Shown: positions 1 through 12,269 of the stretch, in pieces
How positions within the stretch are numbered: position 1 is the first letter of the stretch
How the letters are laid out: each line of letters starts with the position of its first letter
Assembly (NCBI RefSeq): GCF_030272615.1
Contig: NC_081412.1
Coordinates: forward strand, 343,535,870-343,599,869
Source: Cryptomeria japonica
Taxonomy: Eukaryota > Streptophyta > Pinopsida > Cupressales > Cupressaceae
Direction of reading: 5' to 3'
DNA length: 64,000 bases
Position numbers and translations under genes: made by a program
Notes under the pieces: generated by a model
What the model was told of the DNA's origin: nothing
The model's input: only the letters and a program-made list of their open reading frames with translations
Database searches by the model: none

Positions 1-679
1 ATCCTAGATAATGTACTACTCAAAATAGCATCTTTATATGCTGGATTTAGTACCGGTTAGGATCAGATTATCTCCTTCTTACCTTCCTTGAATCTTGAAA
101 TGATGTGTGCGTGAGTAGATATGCTTATATTCGCATATACCTTATTACATTCCTCTACCATATAATCTCACAAATGAGATCTTACATATATACCAAAACC
201 TAAGACCAAATGTGTAGGTTGGATTACTAAGAATATTACAATTAAATCAATTACAAATGAATCAATATGTGATGCATCATGTCGGCTCAATGTATTTACA
301 ATAATAAACAATCAATAAATCATCTCCATAACATGTCGTGCTGATCTGGAATAGATAACGCATTCCGCTCCATAACCTAGACCAATTTGCTGGTAACAAC
401 AAATATGCCAACTTGATTAGACCAATAACCAAATCACCAAAACCAAGTGTCCAAACCATGTCTTCAATATAACCAAGTAATCTCCAGATGATAACAAGTC
501 ATCCTCTGTGCCGGTGAACAATATAACCTGCTGGTGAACCAGATACCAGTGATTGTGCTTAAGTCACTGAACATGTTGATGAACATAACCAAAGATCTCT
601 AGAAATATAGGTGCTGATAAGTGTTGACAAGTGTTGACATCAATGACAAAACCAATGCAACACATCCATAATACCAACA
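1..679 (-). mobile_element. Copia LTR fragment, same family as element A
   Basis: The sequence matches the LTRs at 35939-36994 and 41596-42643 over several stretches: the segment around 15-55 (tactactcaaaatagcatc, then the tagtaccggt motif), the aatcatctccataacatg motif near 315-335, and the end in ataccaaca. The outer terminus is at 679, which on the minus strand is the TGTTGG start of the LTR. The following bases (tacaacaac) are not the polypurine tract found inside a 3' LTR, so this is a 5' LTR or a solo LTR entering from the left. The other end is outside the window, so no target duplication can be checked. Confidence 0.85.
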
Positions 680-1607
680 TACAACAACTCTTCTACCTTG
701 ACAGAAGTAGGGGGAATACTTAGATTCTGGAGAAATGTATGCTTACTGCTTCTGCTCAATCAGGTTCAAGATTTGCTCCAATCTCATAACTGAATCATCA
801 GGGAGAAAAGGAGATGGTACACCGAGACTTACAAAATGTTCAAAGCATTCTTTGATATGCGAGGCCAAGGACTTGAGTGTGTCTAAAGTAGACACGGCCT
901 GCACTGCTTCTCAATGGCGATTTATAAAATCATTAGCTTTTCTAGCCAACTGTTTATGGTCATTGACATCTACGACCCTCAATTCTTCATTGAAAGTAGT
1001 ATACAACCACTTGATTAGTTTTTGAGCATTCGAGACCTTGGGCGTGATAGACTATAAGACTTTATCAATGACACTGCTTGCCTTGTCACAAAGATTGGAT
1101 GTCATCCAGGAACTTAAGAGCCGACTACAAAGAGGGGCATAACTGATTCTCTTTCTCCCAATGAGAAATGTACAACTCTTGAATGAAAGGGGTAAAATAT
1201 GCAGGTGCGGTAGGAGGAACCTCAACACATCTCGATAGGAGAGTGATCTCATCTTCTTTCACTTGGATTTCCACATACAACTCTTTAACTATTTGCCTTC
1301 TCATAGATGCTTCATGCTCTAATTCTATGATTCTTGTACTCTTGTCTTGTAACTTTTCTTGTATTCAGACCAGGTTATTATGCTCACTCTCCAAGGCCTG
1401 TTGTAAATCTTGGAGCTCTTGATTTGATTGGGTCTACCTATTCTTCCATCCTTGCTTTTCTCGCTTCCTTTCATCTCTATCCTCTAAGAGGAGTGATTGT
1501 GCATAACTCAGATCCTGGAAAAAAAAATCTTTATCTCGGATTGCATCCTGTAGCTGGGTTTGGATCTGAGTTACATCCGAGGAGCTTGCCTAAAGTTGCA
1601 GGAATTC

Positions 1608-1892
1608 CTATTCCTTATCATGAAACTTCTTGTTCAATTCATTTTTCTTTGTTTGCTTTGTCTGTAGCTGGGTTGTCACAATGTTTAAGGCACTTTGCAG
1701 CTTGTCTTTTTCCTCCCTCTCTTTCTGGACATCGGCCTGAAGGCAAGTGATCTCAACATTTCTCGCCTTCTCCTCCTTTCTCATACTATCGAGTGTAGTT
1801 TTGGCATGAGTCAACTCTTCTGTGGCCTTCTCTAGGTGTATGCTTCTTTTGAGGAAATAAGAGGACACGACCTTTTGCATCTCTTCTAGCAT
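1608..1892 (-). pseudogene. Coiled-coil C-terminal segment of paralog 1
   Basis: A 94-codon open stretch is rich in Lys, Glu and Gln with heptad-like spacing (for example EKATEELTHAKTTLDSM and KEREEKDKLQSALNIV). It lies in the same frame as the 2163-2804 and 3615-4229 blocks and ends the recognisable part of this pseudogene. Such tails also occur in paralogs 2 and 4. No enzymatic motif is visible. Confidence 0.5.
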
Positions 1893-2162
1893 TTCTACTT
1901 TGTCCTATGGGCGAGCTTGCTTGAAATCTATGTTGATGAGATGCATTGAATAGTCCTTCGAATGCATTTCTCCTTGTGGCTTGATGACATTAGGGAGCAT
2001 GGCTATGAATAACAGGTTTTGGATTTTCCTATTGAAGTGCATCTGAATATTGGGCTTAGCAGGCCTCTGAAAATTCTTCTCTTTTCATTTTGCAGCCCTT
2101 TGAGCTCGAGCCAGTTTAGAAGAGTTCACTTGTTGCATAAAATATGATGGAGAAGGAATTGC

Positions 2163-2804
2163 CTACCTTGCTAAGGGAGTTTCAGGTGGGAGAGAAAAAG
2201 GGATTGAGATGATAGGATCTCTTAGTTGTGTGTGAATTGGCTGGGGAAGAGTAGCAAGAGAGAAAGGGGGAATGCTTAGCATAGCGCCTGCAGGAGGGGG
2301 TGAAAATGGGCCAACACTCGAAGGGGCAAGAGGCATGGGACTTACAAATCCTAACATCTGCGCAATGAAAAAAGTGGGTGCAAATTGAAAAGGGGTTTCC
2401 ATAGATTGGGAAATATCTGGAATTGAGCTCAAGGTGGGGGCATTGTGCGGGGATGCAACAAGAAAACTAGCAGATGCATGGACTGAATGGGATTTAGACA
2501 TTGCTATGGAAACAATTATAATAGCAGCGGAAGTAGTGACGATAGCTGAAATAGGCAAAAAAGTAACAACAGGAGAAACTAAAGGTTGAGAGGAGAGAAG
2601 AGGGGGAGAGAAAAGTACTTGAGCCAAAAACGTTGTTGTTGTTAATGGAATTTGGGCTGCAATGAGTACTTGGGTTTGAGCACTCCTTGAAACTTTTGGT
2701 AGTGTTTGTTTCTTTCTTGGGGGAGAAGAACTAGCACGTGCCTCACTAGACCGCTTGATTGATAACTGGGAGCAAGGCCTTCTAATAGGCTCGACAGTGG
2801 CCAA
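2163..2804 (-). pseudogene. Pro/Ser/Ala-rich low-complexity segment of paralog 1
   Basis: 213 codons are open and dominated by Pro, Ser, Ala, Thr and Val with a basic patch near the start (SPPRKKQTLPKV). The composition suggests a disordered linker. It sits between the helical block (3615-4229) and the coiled-coil tail (1608-1892), matching the order folded block, disordered linker, coiled coil seen elsewhere in the family. Confidence 0.5.
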
Positions 2805-3614
2805 TGATATAGCTTCTTGATAAGTTGACCCATAATCGACCTCTTTTCCTTTATCAATCTGTTGTTGAATATCCTGCTATGGGGCTGGCTCTTGAGGGTT
2901 AGTGCCACTTGGAGGAGGGTCATAGTCATCTTCTATGTCTAAATTGTATTTCTGCCATTCCTCCTCGAATTTCTCATCCAAGGGGTAGTTTCCTATTGAA
3001 ATTCAAACCTGATTAATTTCCTACCGGTACATACAAAAAGCTAACCTCTTGTCCTACCGCCAATCATCATCATCCATTCTTTAAGAAAATTGACAGGAAT
3101 TGGTTTGACTGGATTCACTTTTCTAGTTGGGGTGTAAAATTCCAACAATCGTGATTGCTCTTTGGTGGGAATGGCATCTAGGTCCACATGCAGCCAGGGA
3201 TCATCTCTTGGAGGGTTAATCCAAGCTTCCTAGGACTCGCACGAGATATGTGCTATGTAATTATTTCTCTTTTCTAGACAACCATCTAGGTCATAGCTCC
3301 ATGGGTCATCAATAACAACAAGACCCAGTTGCACCAGCTTTGAAGTGAGCACCCCCTCAACTGGGAGTCTCTTTTTCAGAACAACAAGCGCTATAATCTT
3401 ACGGTCTTGGGTGATGGAGACATCATACTTTCTTTATCCTATAGCATTTTTTATCACAACTAACTGCCTAAAGATCTTTAAGGCCAGCGTGTGAGCTGTC
3501 ACACAAGTGGGGAGGTGGAAATGCTCTTTCATAAAACCATGAACTTTGATGAAAGAGATCTTTGCCCAGAAACCAGTCACAATAGGAGCTACATGTAGAT
3601 ATCTAGCCAATTTG

Positions 3615-4229
3615 CTACTTTGTGAAGTGGGTAAAATAATATGGTGAAGTTTCTATCAAATATTGCATAGCAAGGGTCAGGAAACAATCAGAGAAAGTGT
3701 ATGCATCATGCGTGACTGAAAATATTGGAGTCCATGTGGTTACAGGCTTCCATCTATTGTGCTCATCAAAAACTGATAATTCCATGTAATGACTAAAAAA
3801 GTCCTTATTTTGATGCAGGAACATGTGAACCAGAAAAGAAGTGTACCTAAACCTGAAATCCATATGGAAATTTGTTATTCGCTCCATTATCCCTTTGTCG
3901 ATGATTTCAACAAGGTCACACAAGAAAGATTCTCTCTGCTTTTGGAGCTTAAAGAGCACACCCATTTGGAAGGTATGGACACTTAGATCATTATCGAGGC
4001 CACACACATAAGCCAACATAGAGACAATCTCCTTCAAGTCATCCTGCTTCAAATCATTGAGTGCCAATGGGAATTTTGGAAACTGAGTGAGTTTCTTCTC
4101 CATTACGCCACAATAAAAGCTTAAATCATCCTTCTTGGATTGCCAGTATGTTTCCAATACCTCCTTGTGGAAAATCGTTGTTTGACTGGTAAGAAAGAGA
4201 ATGCACAACATTTTCTGGATAGATTCCAT
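3615..4229 (-). pseudogene. Conserved helical block of paralog 1
   Basis: 204 open codons. The part from about residue 100 (DKGIMERITNFHMDFRFRY, then LVHMFLHQNKDFFSHYMEL) lines up by eye with NLDKHFKHYSLLMHIILFY in paralog 2, NIKKFFFTSYIVWVVA in paralog 3 and LEKHVENLNNLVLHEGLIV in paralog 4. This is the most widely shared part of the family in this window. No known Pfam name can be assigned from reading alone. Confidence 0.55.
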
Positions 4230-5411
4230 ACTTATATCTATTCTCAGTGAAGTGCTCTGAATAGTAGGGGGGTCTGGATTGAAATATCGTGAGCATGCTC
4301 GATGAATTGAGGGTAATGAGGAACCATCAGGATGATATATTGTGGAAGATCGGAATTCTAGAGCTTGATCACTATGGACTTCAAATCTCCTTTGTGGTTG
4401 AGAATCCTAGCACAGTCAGCTTATCGAAGATCCTTTGGCTGCTTCCGCAATTTGGGATCAATAACCTCTTCAAACCTATCTAAAACTAGAGTAGGAGTTT
4501 TGGTCATAGATTTTGTCTTTTGTTTTGTCCTTGGGGAAACGAGCTTAGCAGGCATGGGGTGAGAAGCATAGGAAAAGTCCCCAAAAATGTCCACCTTGAA
4601 TTCGAGCTCTAAGGAGCTTGACGTTTCAGTTGGAACATCCATCTCTGTAAGCAAATTTATCTTGCCTTCTCTTTCTTTAAGATTTTCCTTAGCACTGGGA
4701 GATAACCTTTTGAGAAACAAAAAAATTCTGCATGCCGCTTTTAAAAACTTTTCTTCCTTAAGATGCTTCATGCCTTGATTTTTGCACTAGACAACGCGTT
4801 AATTATGCGTCTCGCCTTGTACATGCACCACTTATGTCTTTCATGTGAAATTGATTTTTTGAAAGACGTTTGCTTAGTTTCCACCTCAACCATGCTAGAA
4901 AGCCACTCTCCAACTTGTGCTGCCTTTTCAAACAATCGAACAATTGCCTTGGAAAAAACACATCCTTTATTTATAACAATTAATATAGCCACCTATGTAG
5001 ATGCAAGCCAAAGGCTAGCGATGATTTACCTTGATTTTGAAAAGTACATATTGGGGAAGGGCACATTCTCATACCTTGCACACTCTCCTAAACTTTGAAC
5101 ATATTGATTACAATCCGGCTCCATATTTTTCACTTGCTGTGAAATGAATTCAGGCTATGCAACAAATTGTGTAGATTTATGAAGACTCATTTTTCCCTTT
5201 ATAGCTTGAAGTCCTGTCACATTTATAAATACGTCTTTGATTATTACTTATCATTGTCTTAACATTCGGTTTGGCCTACAACATACTGGGAGCATGGATA
5301 GTCTAATTAGGCGAGTGAGCAATAGGTCGCAAGTAACTTTGCTAGGGAATATTTCAGATAGGAACATGTAGGGAAAGGGCTAGTCATGTCTTCATTGCTG
5401 TTATAAAATAG

Positions 5412-5945
5412 ATGTTAGGGGAGGACCTTTTTGGTGTGGAGGATAAGTATCACGTGAACACGAACATATGCTCATGCTTTGTAGTTGGCCTGCTAGACAT
5501 TGAGATGGATGGGAAGCTTATCACCCATCTTACTGAGGTAATCTTTCCTAAGGCATACTTAGGTGGACTGGATGAGGTGATCCATTTTGTCATGCCCTTT
5601 GTTGGAATTCCCACAAATTCAAATTTGAGGCATTTCATTGATCACAATGAAAGGGTCCAGTGGCACCCATTTATCTCTAGTTTTAGAACCATGATTCTAT
5701 CTCAACACCGCTACCGTGTTGAACGTGTTGTCGATTTCCTGCTTCGTCTACATCTTCTGATACCTTTAGAGGGTACTAATTGGTATTCTGACTTCTGAGA
5801 CCACATATTCCTGATAATTCTGACCCTCGAAGAGCCTCCTCAATTGGTGATGGTTATGCTTCTTTCTGACTTTGACTTCGACTATATGGAGGAGGATGAT
5901 ACTAAAACAAAAGAATCTGAAGACAATGAAGAGGATGACGACTAA
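5412..5945 (+). pseudogene. Unrecognised plus-strand ORF with acidic tail, antisense to element B
   Basis: One frame is open from 5412 to a TAA at 5943-5945 except for a TGA at 5796-5798. The body is hydrophobic and helical (FVVGLLDIEMDGKLITHL, VERVVDFLLRLHLLIPLEG). The end is strongly acidic (YMEEDDTKTKESEDNEEDDD). It sits just past the integrase end of gypsy element B and on the opposite strand. That is where extra antisense ORFs are known in Tat-lineage gypsy elements. I do not recognise the protein. A stop codon lies directly before the ATG, so the original start may be upstream. Confidence 0.45.
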
Positions 5946-6265
5946 GGGGTGCCACCATAAGCTACTATACAATGACTTTTTGTTTAACACTAAGAAAAGG
6001 CCTAAGAGTCATTTTGTATATAGTTATGTAAAGATGATAGTACATAATATAATATGATATTTTGCTTTCATGTCACTATGGCTCTTTTGTTTAAAAAAAA
6101 AAGTGCTTGTTATTTCTTGCTTGCTTCCGTTTCGCTCAAGATTTTGAATTTAAATAATAAAAGGGCTTAAAGAACTTCAAAGATCTAGGCAAAGGAATAG
6201 AAGGGCCTCTAGAACAATGAGAAAAACACCTATTTACAATATTTACACATAAGACACAAAGAGCT
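5946..6265. other. Non-coding spacer after element B integrase
   Basis: AT-rich sequence between the antisense ORF and the integrase stop. It includes an A-run (ttaaaaaaaaaagtgc near 6090). I see no coding frame, no LTR terminus and no clear polypurine tract. The 3' LTR of element B is therefore not located. Confidence 0.4.
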
Positions 6266-6792
6266 TAATTAAAAGGATTAAGGTGGATCCTATTAACTAG
6301 GATCTCCAATAATCCACCTTGCATGTTTTCCAACATAAAAGCATTGAATTCTTTGCATTCAAAAATGTGAAATGGGCCCTCCCATAGGCTATCAAACTTT
6401 GCATGATGTCCTATTTTGACACCTTGTTCATTGTATTTCAAGACTTGTCAAACCATTTTTTAAAAATCTACTGATGATTGTGGAGGGAATTACAAGCTCC
6501 CTCTCTCTTCTCTGGTAATTCCAAGAGTTCCGCCAACCTTACCTACGTGGGTTCATTTTTCTCTAACTCTAGAGACTTTAAAAATTCCAAGGCTGATATT
6601 TCTAATGAAATTGGGAATTGTGCTTCCTTTCCATACACGATCTCATATGGGAATTCTTTAATATTTGCTTGCGAATCACTCGATCCACCCAGAGTTTGCC
6701 CTTTAGATGGTGAAGCCATTCCCTTTTATGTTTGGCTCCAATTATTTTAATAAGTCAAATCAGGTTTTTGTTGGTTGACTTAGCTAAACCAT
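6266..6792 (-). pseudogene. Element B integrase, C-terminal part
   Basis: This is the downstream half of the integrase, separated from 31266-31598 by element C. It begins GLAKSTNKNLI, the helix after the core Asp (usually NG.AE.TNK). It ends with a FDSLWEGPFHIFE segment and a VNRIHLNPFN terminus, typical of the gypsy integrase C-terminal domain (GPF/Y module). Several stops and frame changes lie in between. The TAA is near 6266. Confidence 0.75.
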
Positions 6793-7249
6793 TGATGAAT
6801 ACTAAGAGGGGGGGATGAATTAGTATGCCAAAAATCTCTATACTTAAACACTTTACTAGTCTAGCAGTAAACCGGTAAAGCAGTTTAACAAACAAACCGG
6901 TTAGCATACATGCAAACCAAATAGAAAATAATGCATTCACCCACAGAAGCACAAACACCATAACACAAGATATTTTGACATGGAAACCCAAATGGGAAAA
7001 ACCACAGTGAGATTAAACTCACAAGTAACTATCTGCAGAATAGGAACCAGATCGGTTAAGGTCATACAATGTTCTTTACTAGAATAGATCCTATTAGGAA
7101 TCTCAATCTCTGTTAGGAGATAAGTCCGATTAAAGACTACCTTGCTAGAGGATTTTAGATCCATAGATGTGAACCACCTTGTTAGAGGATTTACAAAAGG
7201 CTTTTTGGGCCTACCCAGTTAAGGGCTTCAAACTTGTCAAAGATGTGAG
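6793..7249 (-). repeat. Element C 3' LTR, part 1
   Basis: Begins tgatgaatactaagaggggg exactly like the 5' LTR at 30082. It runs in parallel to gatgtgag, where element D is inserted. The 5' LTR has at this point an extra short duplication of the accggttaaggtca type near 30340-30365. Confidence 0.9.
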
Positions 7250-8001
7250 TGTATGTGGTGAAAATGGATAACAATAATGTTGAAAGACTAAATGAATTCA
7301 ACCACAAAACCCTAGCCTAACAACAACAAAGATCCACCATAACATATGAAGATTACCTAAGACAATGCAAATCAAATGAAATCACAAAGATTATACCATC
7401 ACATGTCCAATAGGGTTTGGATCTCCATTCTTCCTATCTCCATTGATCTTGCTTGATATATTTGCTCTCAGATTTTATGTGCACAAGAGCTCAACAAAGA
7501 ATGGAAATGTGGTTGCAAGTAGGATCACATATGCTCAAAAGTGTAGTGTAGTCAATTGATCAAGTAGTTAGAATGATTGATTACAATGATTGATTAGCCA
7601 GGGTTTGATAATGAAGGAAGCATCTCCTTATATAGAAGACACAATATGAAATGGAGGGATAAGATTGAGAGGTGTAAAAGGAGGTCGGCTATGATTAGAG
7701 GGTAGGTAAAAGAAATAATAAAATAATGAAAGGGGTAGGTAGTGTATGAATTAAGAGATGAATGACATGTGTCATGGGTAGAAAAGGTTAATGAATTAAT
7801 TAAATCAATAAAGATTTATTTAATTAATAGAAGAACTGGGATCAATTAAATAAATAAGATATTTATTTAATTTAGGAAAAGGATAATTTAAATAAATAAA
7901 TGTATTTATTTAAATGAGAAGTAAGGCTAGAAGAGGATAAATGAATTAATTAAATAAATAAAGATTTATTTAATTAATAGAAGAATTAAGCTTAGATAAT
8001 T
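7250..8001 (-). repeat. Element D outer LTR, truncated
   Basis: Aligns with 10961-11749 from the terminal TGTATRTGG through the AT-rich part, then stops at agataatt. It is fused to gag-internal sequence aggcatgtcatg, which in the other copy lies at 20191. About 50 bp, including the TGTAGACACC terminus, are missing. The deletion junction at 8001/8002 has only 1-2 bp of possible microhomology. Confidence 0.88.
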
Positions 8002-8694
8002 AGGCATGTCATGTTCTAATGTGTTACCCCCAAATTTGACACGGGGTTTCCTTGTGTCCAAATCTTGAGCATGCCTTTGAATATCCAATTGCTTTGGTGG
8101 TTGATCCTTAGCATTGATATGTGATTGAGCATATTTTTCTGCATAAGACTTCCATAATGGTCTGTGAAGGTGAGTATCATATGCTTGACCATGTGTATGT
8201 GGGACCTCTGGTTTTTGAAACAAAGATGATGGTGATTCAGGCACCATATGTGGTCCTCTATTGCCTCCACTATTAGGTCTCCTTTGATCCATGTTGGAGT
8301 GAGGTTGTTGCAAAGGTCGATTTTCCATTATTTGAGACATGCCAAAATCATGAGGTATCTTGGCTCCACTTTGTGCCATCATTTGTAAGAAGTATTGTCT
8401 ATCCCTCCTCATTATTTCCTCAACCAATCAATTGAAATGGGGATTCATAATGGATTCTTCCACATCTACTGAATGTACGGAAAAGTTGTCCATATTGTCA
8501 TTGTGTGTAGCATTTTTGTTTATAGTGTCCATGTTCTCAACATTTGGAATGTTTCTATAGGCATCCATGTCCGGTAATGTAGTATGATCAGAATTGAAAA
8601 AGATATCATTGTCATACTCATAAGAACTCATGTTTGCGGACTCTTGAGCCTCTTTAGTTTCTCTCCTACATTTTTGAAGACGGGTTTCAACCAT
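8002..8694 (-). pseudogene. Element D gag, N-terminal fragment (second copy)
   Basis: The frame starts MVETRLQKCRRETKEAQ at 8694 and is open to the deletion junction except for a TGA at 8428-8430. It equals 20191-20883 at the same spacing. Here the codon that is TAA at 20326-20328 is GAA (SYAEKYAQ), so this copy preserves the state before one nonsense change. The protein is rich in Gln, His and Pro with no known fold visible. Confidence 0.75.
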
Positions 8695-9179
8695 GAACTA
8701 GGTATTGACCAAGATGTGTGAGACTAGATGAAAAATGGAAAAAGTATGGAAGACCAAGAGTTTGGATGGATTGTAAATGAATCTAAAGTGTACTTGCAAT
8801 GTCCAAAGTGTAAGACCAAGTATGTATGTAGTAGAGTAGGTGTGACTTCCAAAGAGAGGATAGTTTCTCTTGATGAGGTAAGTTGACCTTGACTCTAAGT
8901 AAGATCAAATGAGACCCAAAGGTGATAGACCTTGATGAGGGACCACTTAGCAAAATGTTGTTATATGTAGTGTGTTGACAAAGTATGATGAGGACAAGCA
9001 AGTGACCTTTTGACTCAAGTTTATACAAATGTAAATTTAATGCAAGATGTAAAGCAATGATGGACTTTGTGAGACCCAAAGACAAGTTGAATGCTAAATG
9101 AAACCCTGGAGAAATGACCTAGGAAGCTCAAGAATTCTGAAACTAATTGCTCTTGTTTGCTGGACTGTAAAATTTTTCC

Positions 9180-9385
9180 AATTTCTGAATGCAGACGCGC
9201 CTGTATACTTCACAGATGCGATTTCCTGACACAGACGTGGTTCTGTTTAACACAGACGCGTTTCTGAGATTTTTGTAAAATGCACCATTGATTATGGAAA
9301 CACAGATGCACTTCTGCCCTTCACAGACATGGTTATACAACACAGATGCTATTATGTCAGACACAGATGCGTTTCTGCAAAATTT
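9180..9385. repeat. CAGACGCG-type repeat cluster in D leader
   Basis: About eight degenerate copies of cacagacgcgnttctg spaced roughly 20-35 bp. Several form short stems, for example ACAGA..TCTGT and CAGA..TCTG. The same cluster is at 21369-21574 in the other internal copy. Confidence 0.75.
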
Positions 9386-10589
9386 GTGCAATTTTTTCCA
9401 ATCTGTGAAGTCATTTTTGTTGTTACCAAATCTGACTGTTTGACTATTTTTCGTGACAAGAGGACACAGTGTTGATGAAGACCCAATGTTTGTAAGTGTC
9501 TAGACTCACAATGACTCCAAGAAAAGTGTGTTGTTTGATGTAAAAATGTTTTGCATACACTTGCAGACACAAAAGACACAATGTTTTGCTATTTGGTCTT
9601 GAATGTTTTGAATGTTTAAAATAAGTCAAGCACAATTCTTATGGTTGGCCAAGACAATAGTTGTTGATCCCACATGGGGTTTTACCCCCGAGGCTACGCT
9701 ATTCAGAGTAGATACTTAGATGCTTGACCTCACTAGCTCCACCCTCGGCACTCACTTCTCGGGTCAGCCAAGCATTAGTCCCCACAAAAACTCCTTGTGG
9801 CGAACTTTGTATCTCTACTAAGAACCATATGTGTGTGGGCCACTACCAGAGGTCTGACCTCCTGCCCCAACAACTAGAAGGATTTTGGCTTCTAAAACAA
9901 AAAGGTGCTAGTAAGGGCATCCGCTCGTGTGGCCATACATGCGAAACTTTTAGCTCTGTAAATACAGAAGGCTCCCAGCCGGTAGGGGTTACGCCCTACA
10001 ACTGATCAAATAAATTTGATCAAACGGGTTTATGGGGAGACATAGTGTCGGTATGAACTAATCAGCACACGTTATCCATAGTTTTCACCATGAATACAGT
10101 TGTTTATAGTGGTTCGGAAGAGGTGGGTTTTCCTCGCTACCACTTGGGTCATTCTCTCCTCACTAGTAGTCCTAATGACCACACGGGAAGACAAGCCCTC
10201 TAAAGATTGAATAAAAAGAGCCTATTGCTCAAGACACAAAAGACAATGATTCAATTTTAGTGCACCAATTGAAGTGTTTGCTAGTCTATGAAAACAAGAC
10301 ACACAATAAAAATCCAAAAACCCTTGCCAAGGACCTGCAACAAAGATTTATTAGTAGTTTGGATTGTTTGAAATAATCACCCCTTCCTGCAAGCACACAA
10401 GTTAGGTAAATTTTAGATCCAAAAGACTTTTTGAAAATAGGGGCCTTCAACCAAATGATTTTGTTTTCAAGACAAGCTGCACCAATTTCGTTAGCTAGAT
10501 CTGAAAATGTTAGCTCAAAATAAACCAGATCCGAAACCTTAAATGCAAAACCCAAAACTAAATCAATAACTCAAAATTTGAAACCAGTG

Positions 10590-10860
10590 CACACAGACGC
10601 GATTACTTTCGACACAGACGTGACTTAGAGATGCAGACGCGGTTCTGTGAGACATAGACGCGGCTACAGAACCCAGACGCGACTTCTGGACACAGATGCA
10701 TCTAAAAACACCGCAGACGCGACTTATGAACACAAATGCGGTTTCCAAAATCTGCAAAATAAAATGCTGTCGATAACATAGACGTGATTCCAGATGTCGC
10801 AGATGCGCCAGAAAATCAAAAATGCGATTCAAAAGTATACAGACGCGAAAATATCAAAAT
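10590..10860. repeat. Second CAGACGCG-type repeat cluster in D leader
   Basis: About ten copies of the same motif, including CCAGACGCGACTTCTGG with a perfect five-base stem. Other units have ACAGA/TCTGT arms. It lies about 80 bp from the PBS. It is repeated at 22779-23049. Confidence 0.75.
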
Positions 10861-10960
10861 ACTGTCGAAAATGTTAGATCTGCAACTTCAAAACACAAAA
10901 TCTGCAACAAGGATGTTAAATGCAAAAAGAGGACAAGAGTCCCACCGGGCGTGCCAAAAA

Positions 10961-11749
10961 TGTATATGGTGAAAATGGATAACAATAATGTTGAAAGACT
11001 AAATGAATTCAACCACAAAACCCTAGCCTAACAACAACAAAGATCCACCATAACATATGAAGATTACCTAAGACAATGCAAATCAAATGAAATCACAAAG
11101 ATTATACCATCACATGTCCAATAGGGTTTGGATCTCCATTCTTCCTATCTCCATTGATCTTGCTTGATATATTTGCTCTCAGATTTTATGTGCACAAGAG
11201 CTCAACAAAGAATGGAAATGTGGTTGCAAGTAGGATCACATATGCTCAAAAGCGTAGTGTAGTCAATTGATCAAGTAGTTAGAATGATTGATTAGCCAGG
11301 GTTTGATAATGAAGGAAGCATCTCCTTATATAGAAGACACAATATGAAATGGAGGGATAAGATTGAGAGGTGTAAAAGGAGGTTGGCTATGATTAGAGGG
11401 TAGGTAAAAGAAATAATAAAATAGTGAAAGGGGTAGGTAGTGTATGAATTAAGAGATGAATGACATGTGTCATGGGTAGAAAAGGTTAATGAATAATTAA
11501 ATAAATAAAGATTTATTTAATTAATAGAAGAAGTGGGATCAATTAAATAAATAAGATATTTATTTAATTTAGGAAAAGGATAATTTAAATAAATAAATGT
11601 ATTTATTTAAATGAGAAATAAGGCTAGAAGAGGATAAATGAATTAATTAAATAAATAAAGATTTATTTAATTAATAGAAGAATTAAGCTTAGATAATTAA
11701 ATAAATAAAATATTTATTTAATTAGACATGACAATTTTAGGTGTCTACA
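10961..11749 (-). repeat. Element D middle LTR
   Basis: 789 bp, starts TGTATATGGTG and ends TTTTAGGTGTCTACA. It is flanked by the PBS on the left (for the left internal copy) and by the PPT on the right (for the right internal copy), so it serves as 3' LTR of one unit and 5' LTR of the next. AT-rich aattaattaaataaataaag runs occupy the part near the U3 terminus. Confidence 0.93.
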
Positions 11750-11763
11750 TTTTGCCCCTCTTT
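11750..11763 (-). other. Element D polypurine tract
   Basis: Minus-strand AAAGAGGGGCAAAA directly abuts the TGTAGACACC terminus of the LTR, as expected for the plus-strand primer of an LTR retrotransposon. Confidence 0.85.
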
Positions 11764-12269
11764 GAGACAATGCGGCTTGTCGTGTTATTTCAAAGAAGAT
11801 AAGATGAACTATTACAGAGTTGCCCCAAGATGGGAATGATATGCCCCCTTGAGAGATTGGATGAAAATGTCTGAAAAGATCATAGACAATCTCTCGACAA
11901 GAAAGACAAGATAGAATGGATTGACCGGATAAAGTGACAAAGTCACGGGATAATGAAGGCTGACTCGGGAAACGAGGGCTAGAGCTAGGGCTAGGGTAGT
12001 CTATAAGATAGACCACGAGGGAAAATACATCCTCATTGTCATCCACACATCCACGAGATATCAGAGTGCAGAGCGAGAATAGAGCAGCAGTCAGCAGCAA
12101 TGGCCTTTGTTCACAGATTCGATCGCGTTTGCCGATTCTAGAGGCCAGCAGAGGCAAGAGAGCCGGTAAGTACCACAAAACCTCCTCGTACTTTGATGCA
12201 TTTATTGTTGTCATTAATGCATGCTAGATAAGGCAATAAATGCGCTCTAGGTTAGGGTCCAAAAAATGT

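Larger units (their letters stand above)
735..5191 (-). pseudogene. Decayed member of unnamed retroelement-associated gene family (paralog 1)
   Basis: Minus-strand coding remnants run from an ATG near 5191 to about 735, broken by stops and frame changes. The first segment ends at about 5028 with CAAG before GTAAATC, which resembles a splice donor. The best block (3615-4229, 204 codons) is helical. Downstream, near 3547-3460, is the segment HGFMKEHFHLP with a later KIFRQLV, aligning with CYGFEGYPYVLP..LEIVRQL in paralog 2 and SGFTGEPFLLP..LEYARQM in paralog 3. A Pro/Ser/Ala-rich stretch (2163-2804) and a charged coiled-coil-like tail (1608-1892) follow. I do not recognise the function. It may be retroelement cargo rather than a host gene. 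Confidence 0.55.
8695..10960 (-). other. Element D leader, second copy
   Basis: A 2.27 kb region between the LTR PBS and the gag start, without a coding frame on the minus strand. It holds two hairpin-type repeat clusters (about 9180-9385 and 10590-10860). Next to the LTR is the PBS (minus TGGCACGCCCGGTGGGAC, 10939-10956). The 93-codon plus ORF at 9724-10005 is duplicated at 21913-22194 but shows no recognisable domain. I regard it as chance. Confidence 0.7.

Noticed and set aside
9143-9391. Cys/Val-rich minus ORFs in the D leader
   Set aside because: They are read through the CAGACGCG repeat units and have no motif beyond the repeat. The same appears at 21317-21580.
9724-10005. Conserved 93-codon plus ORF, duplicated at 21913-22194
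   Set aside because: Conservation follows from the recent segment duplication. There is no domain, and the region is leader sequence of element D.
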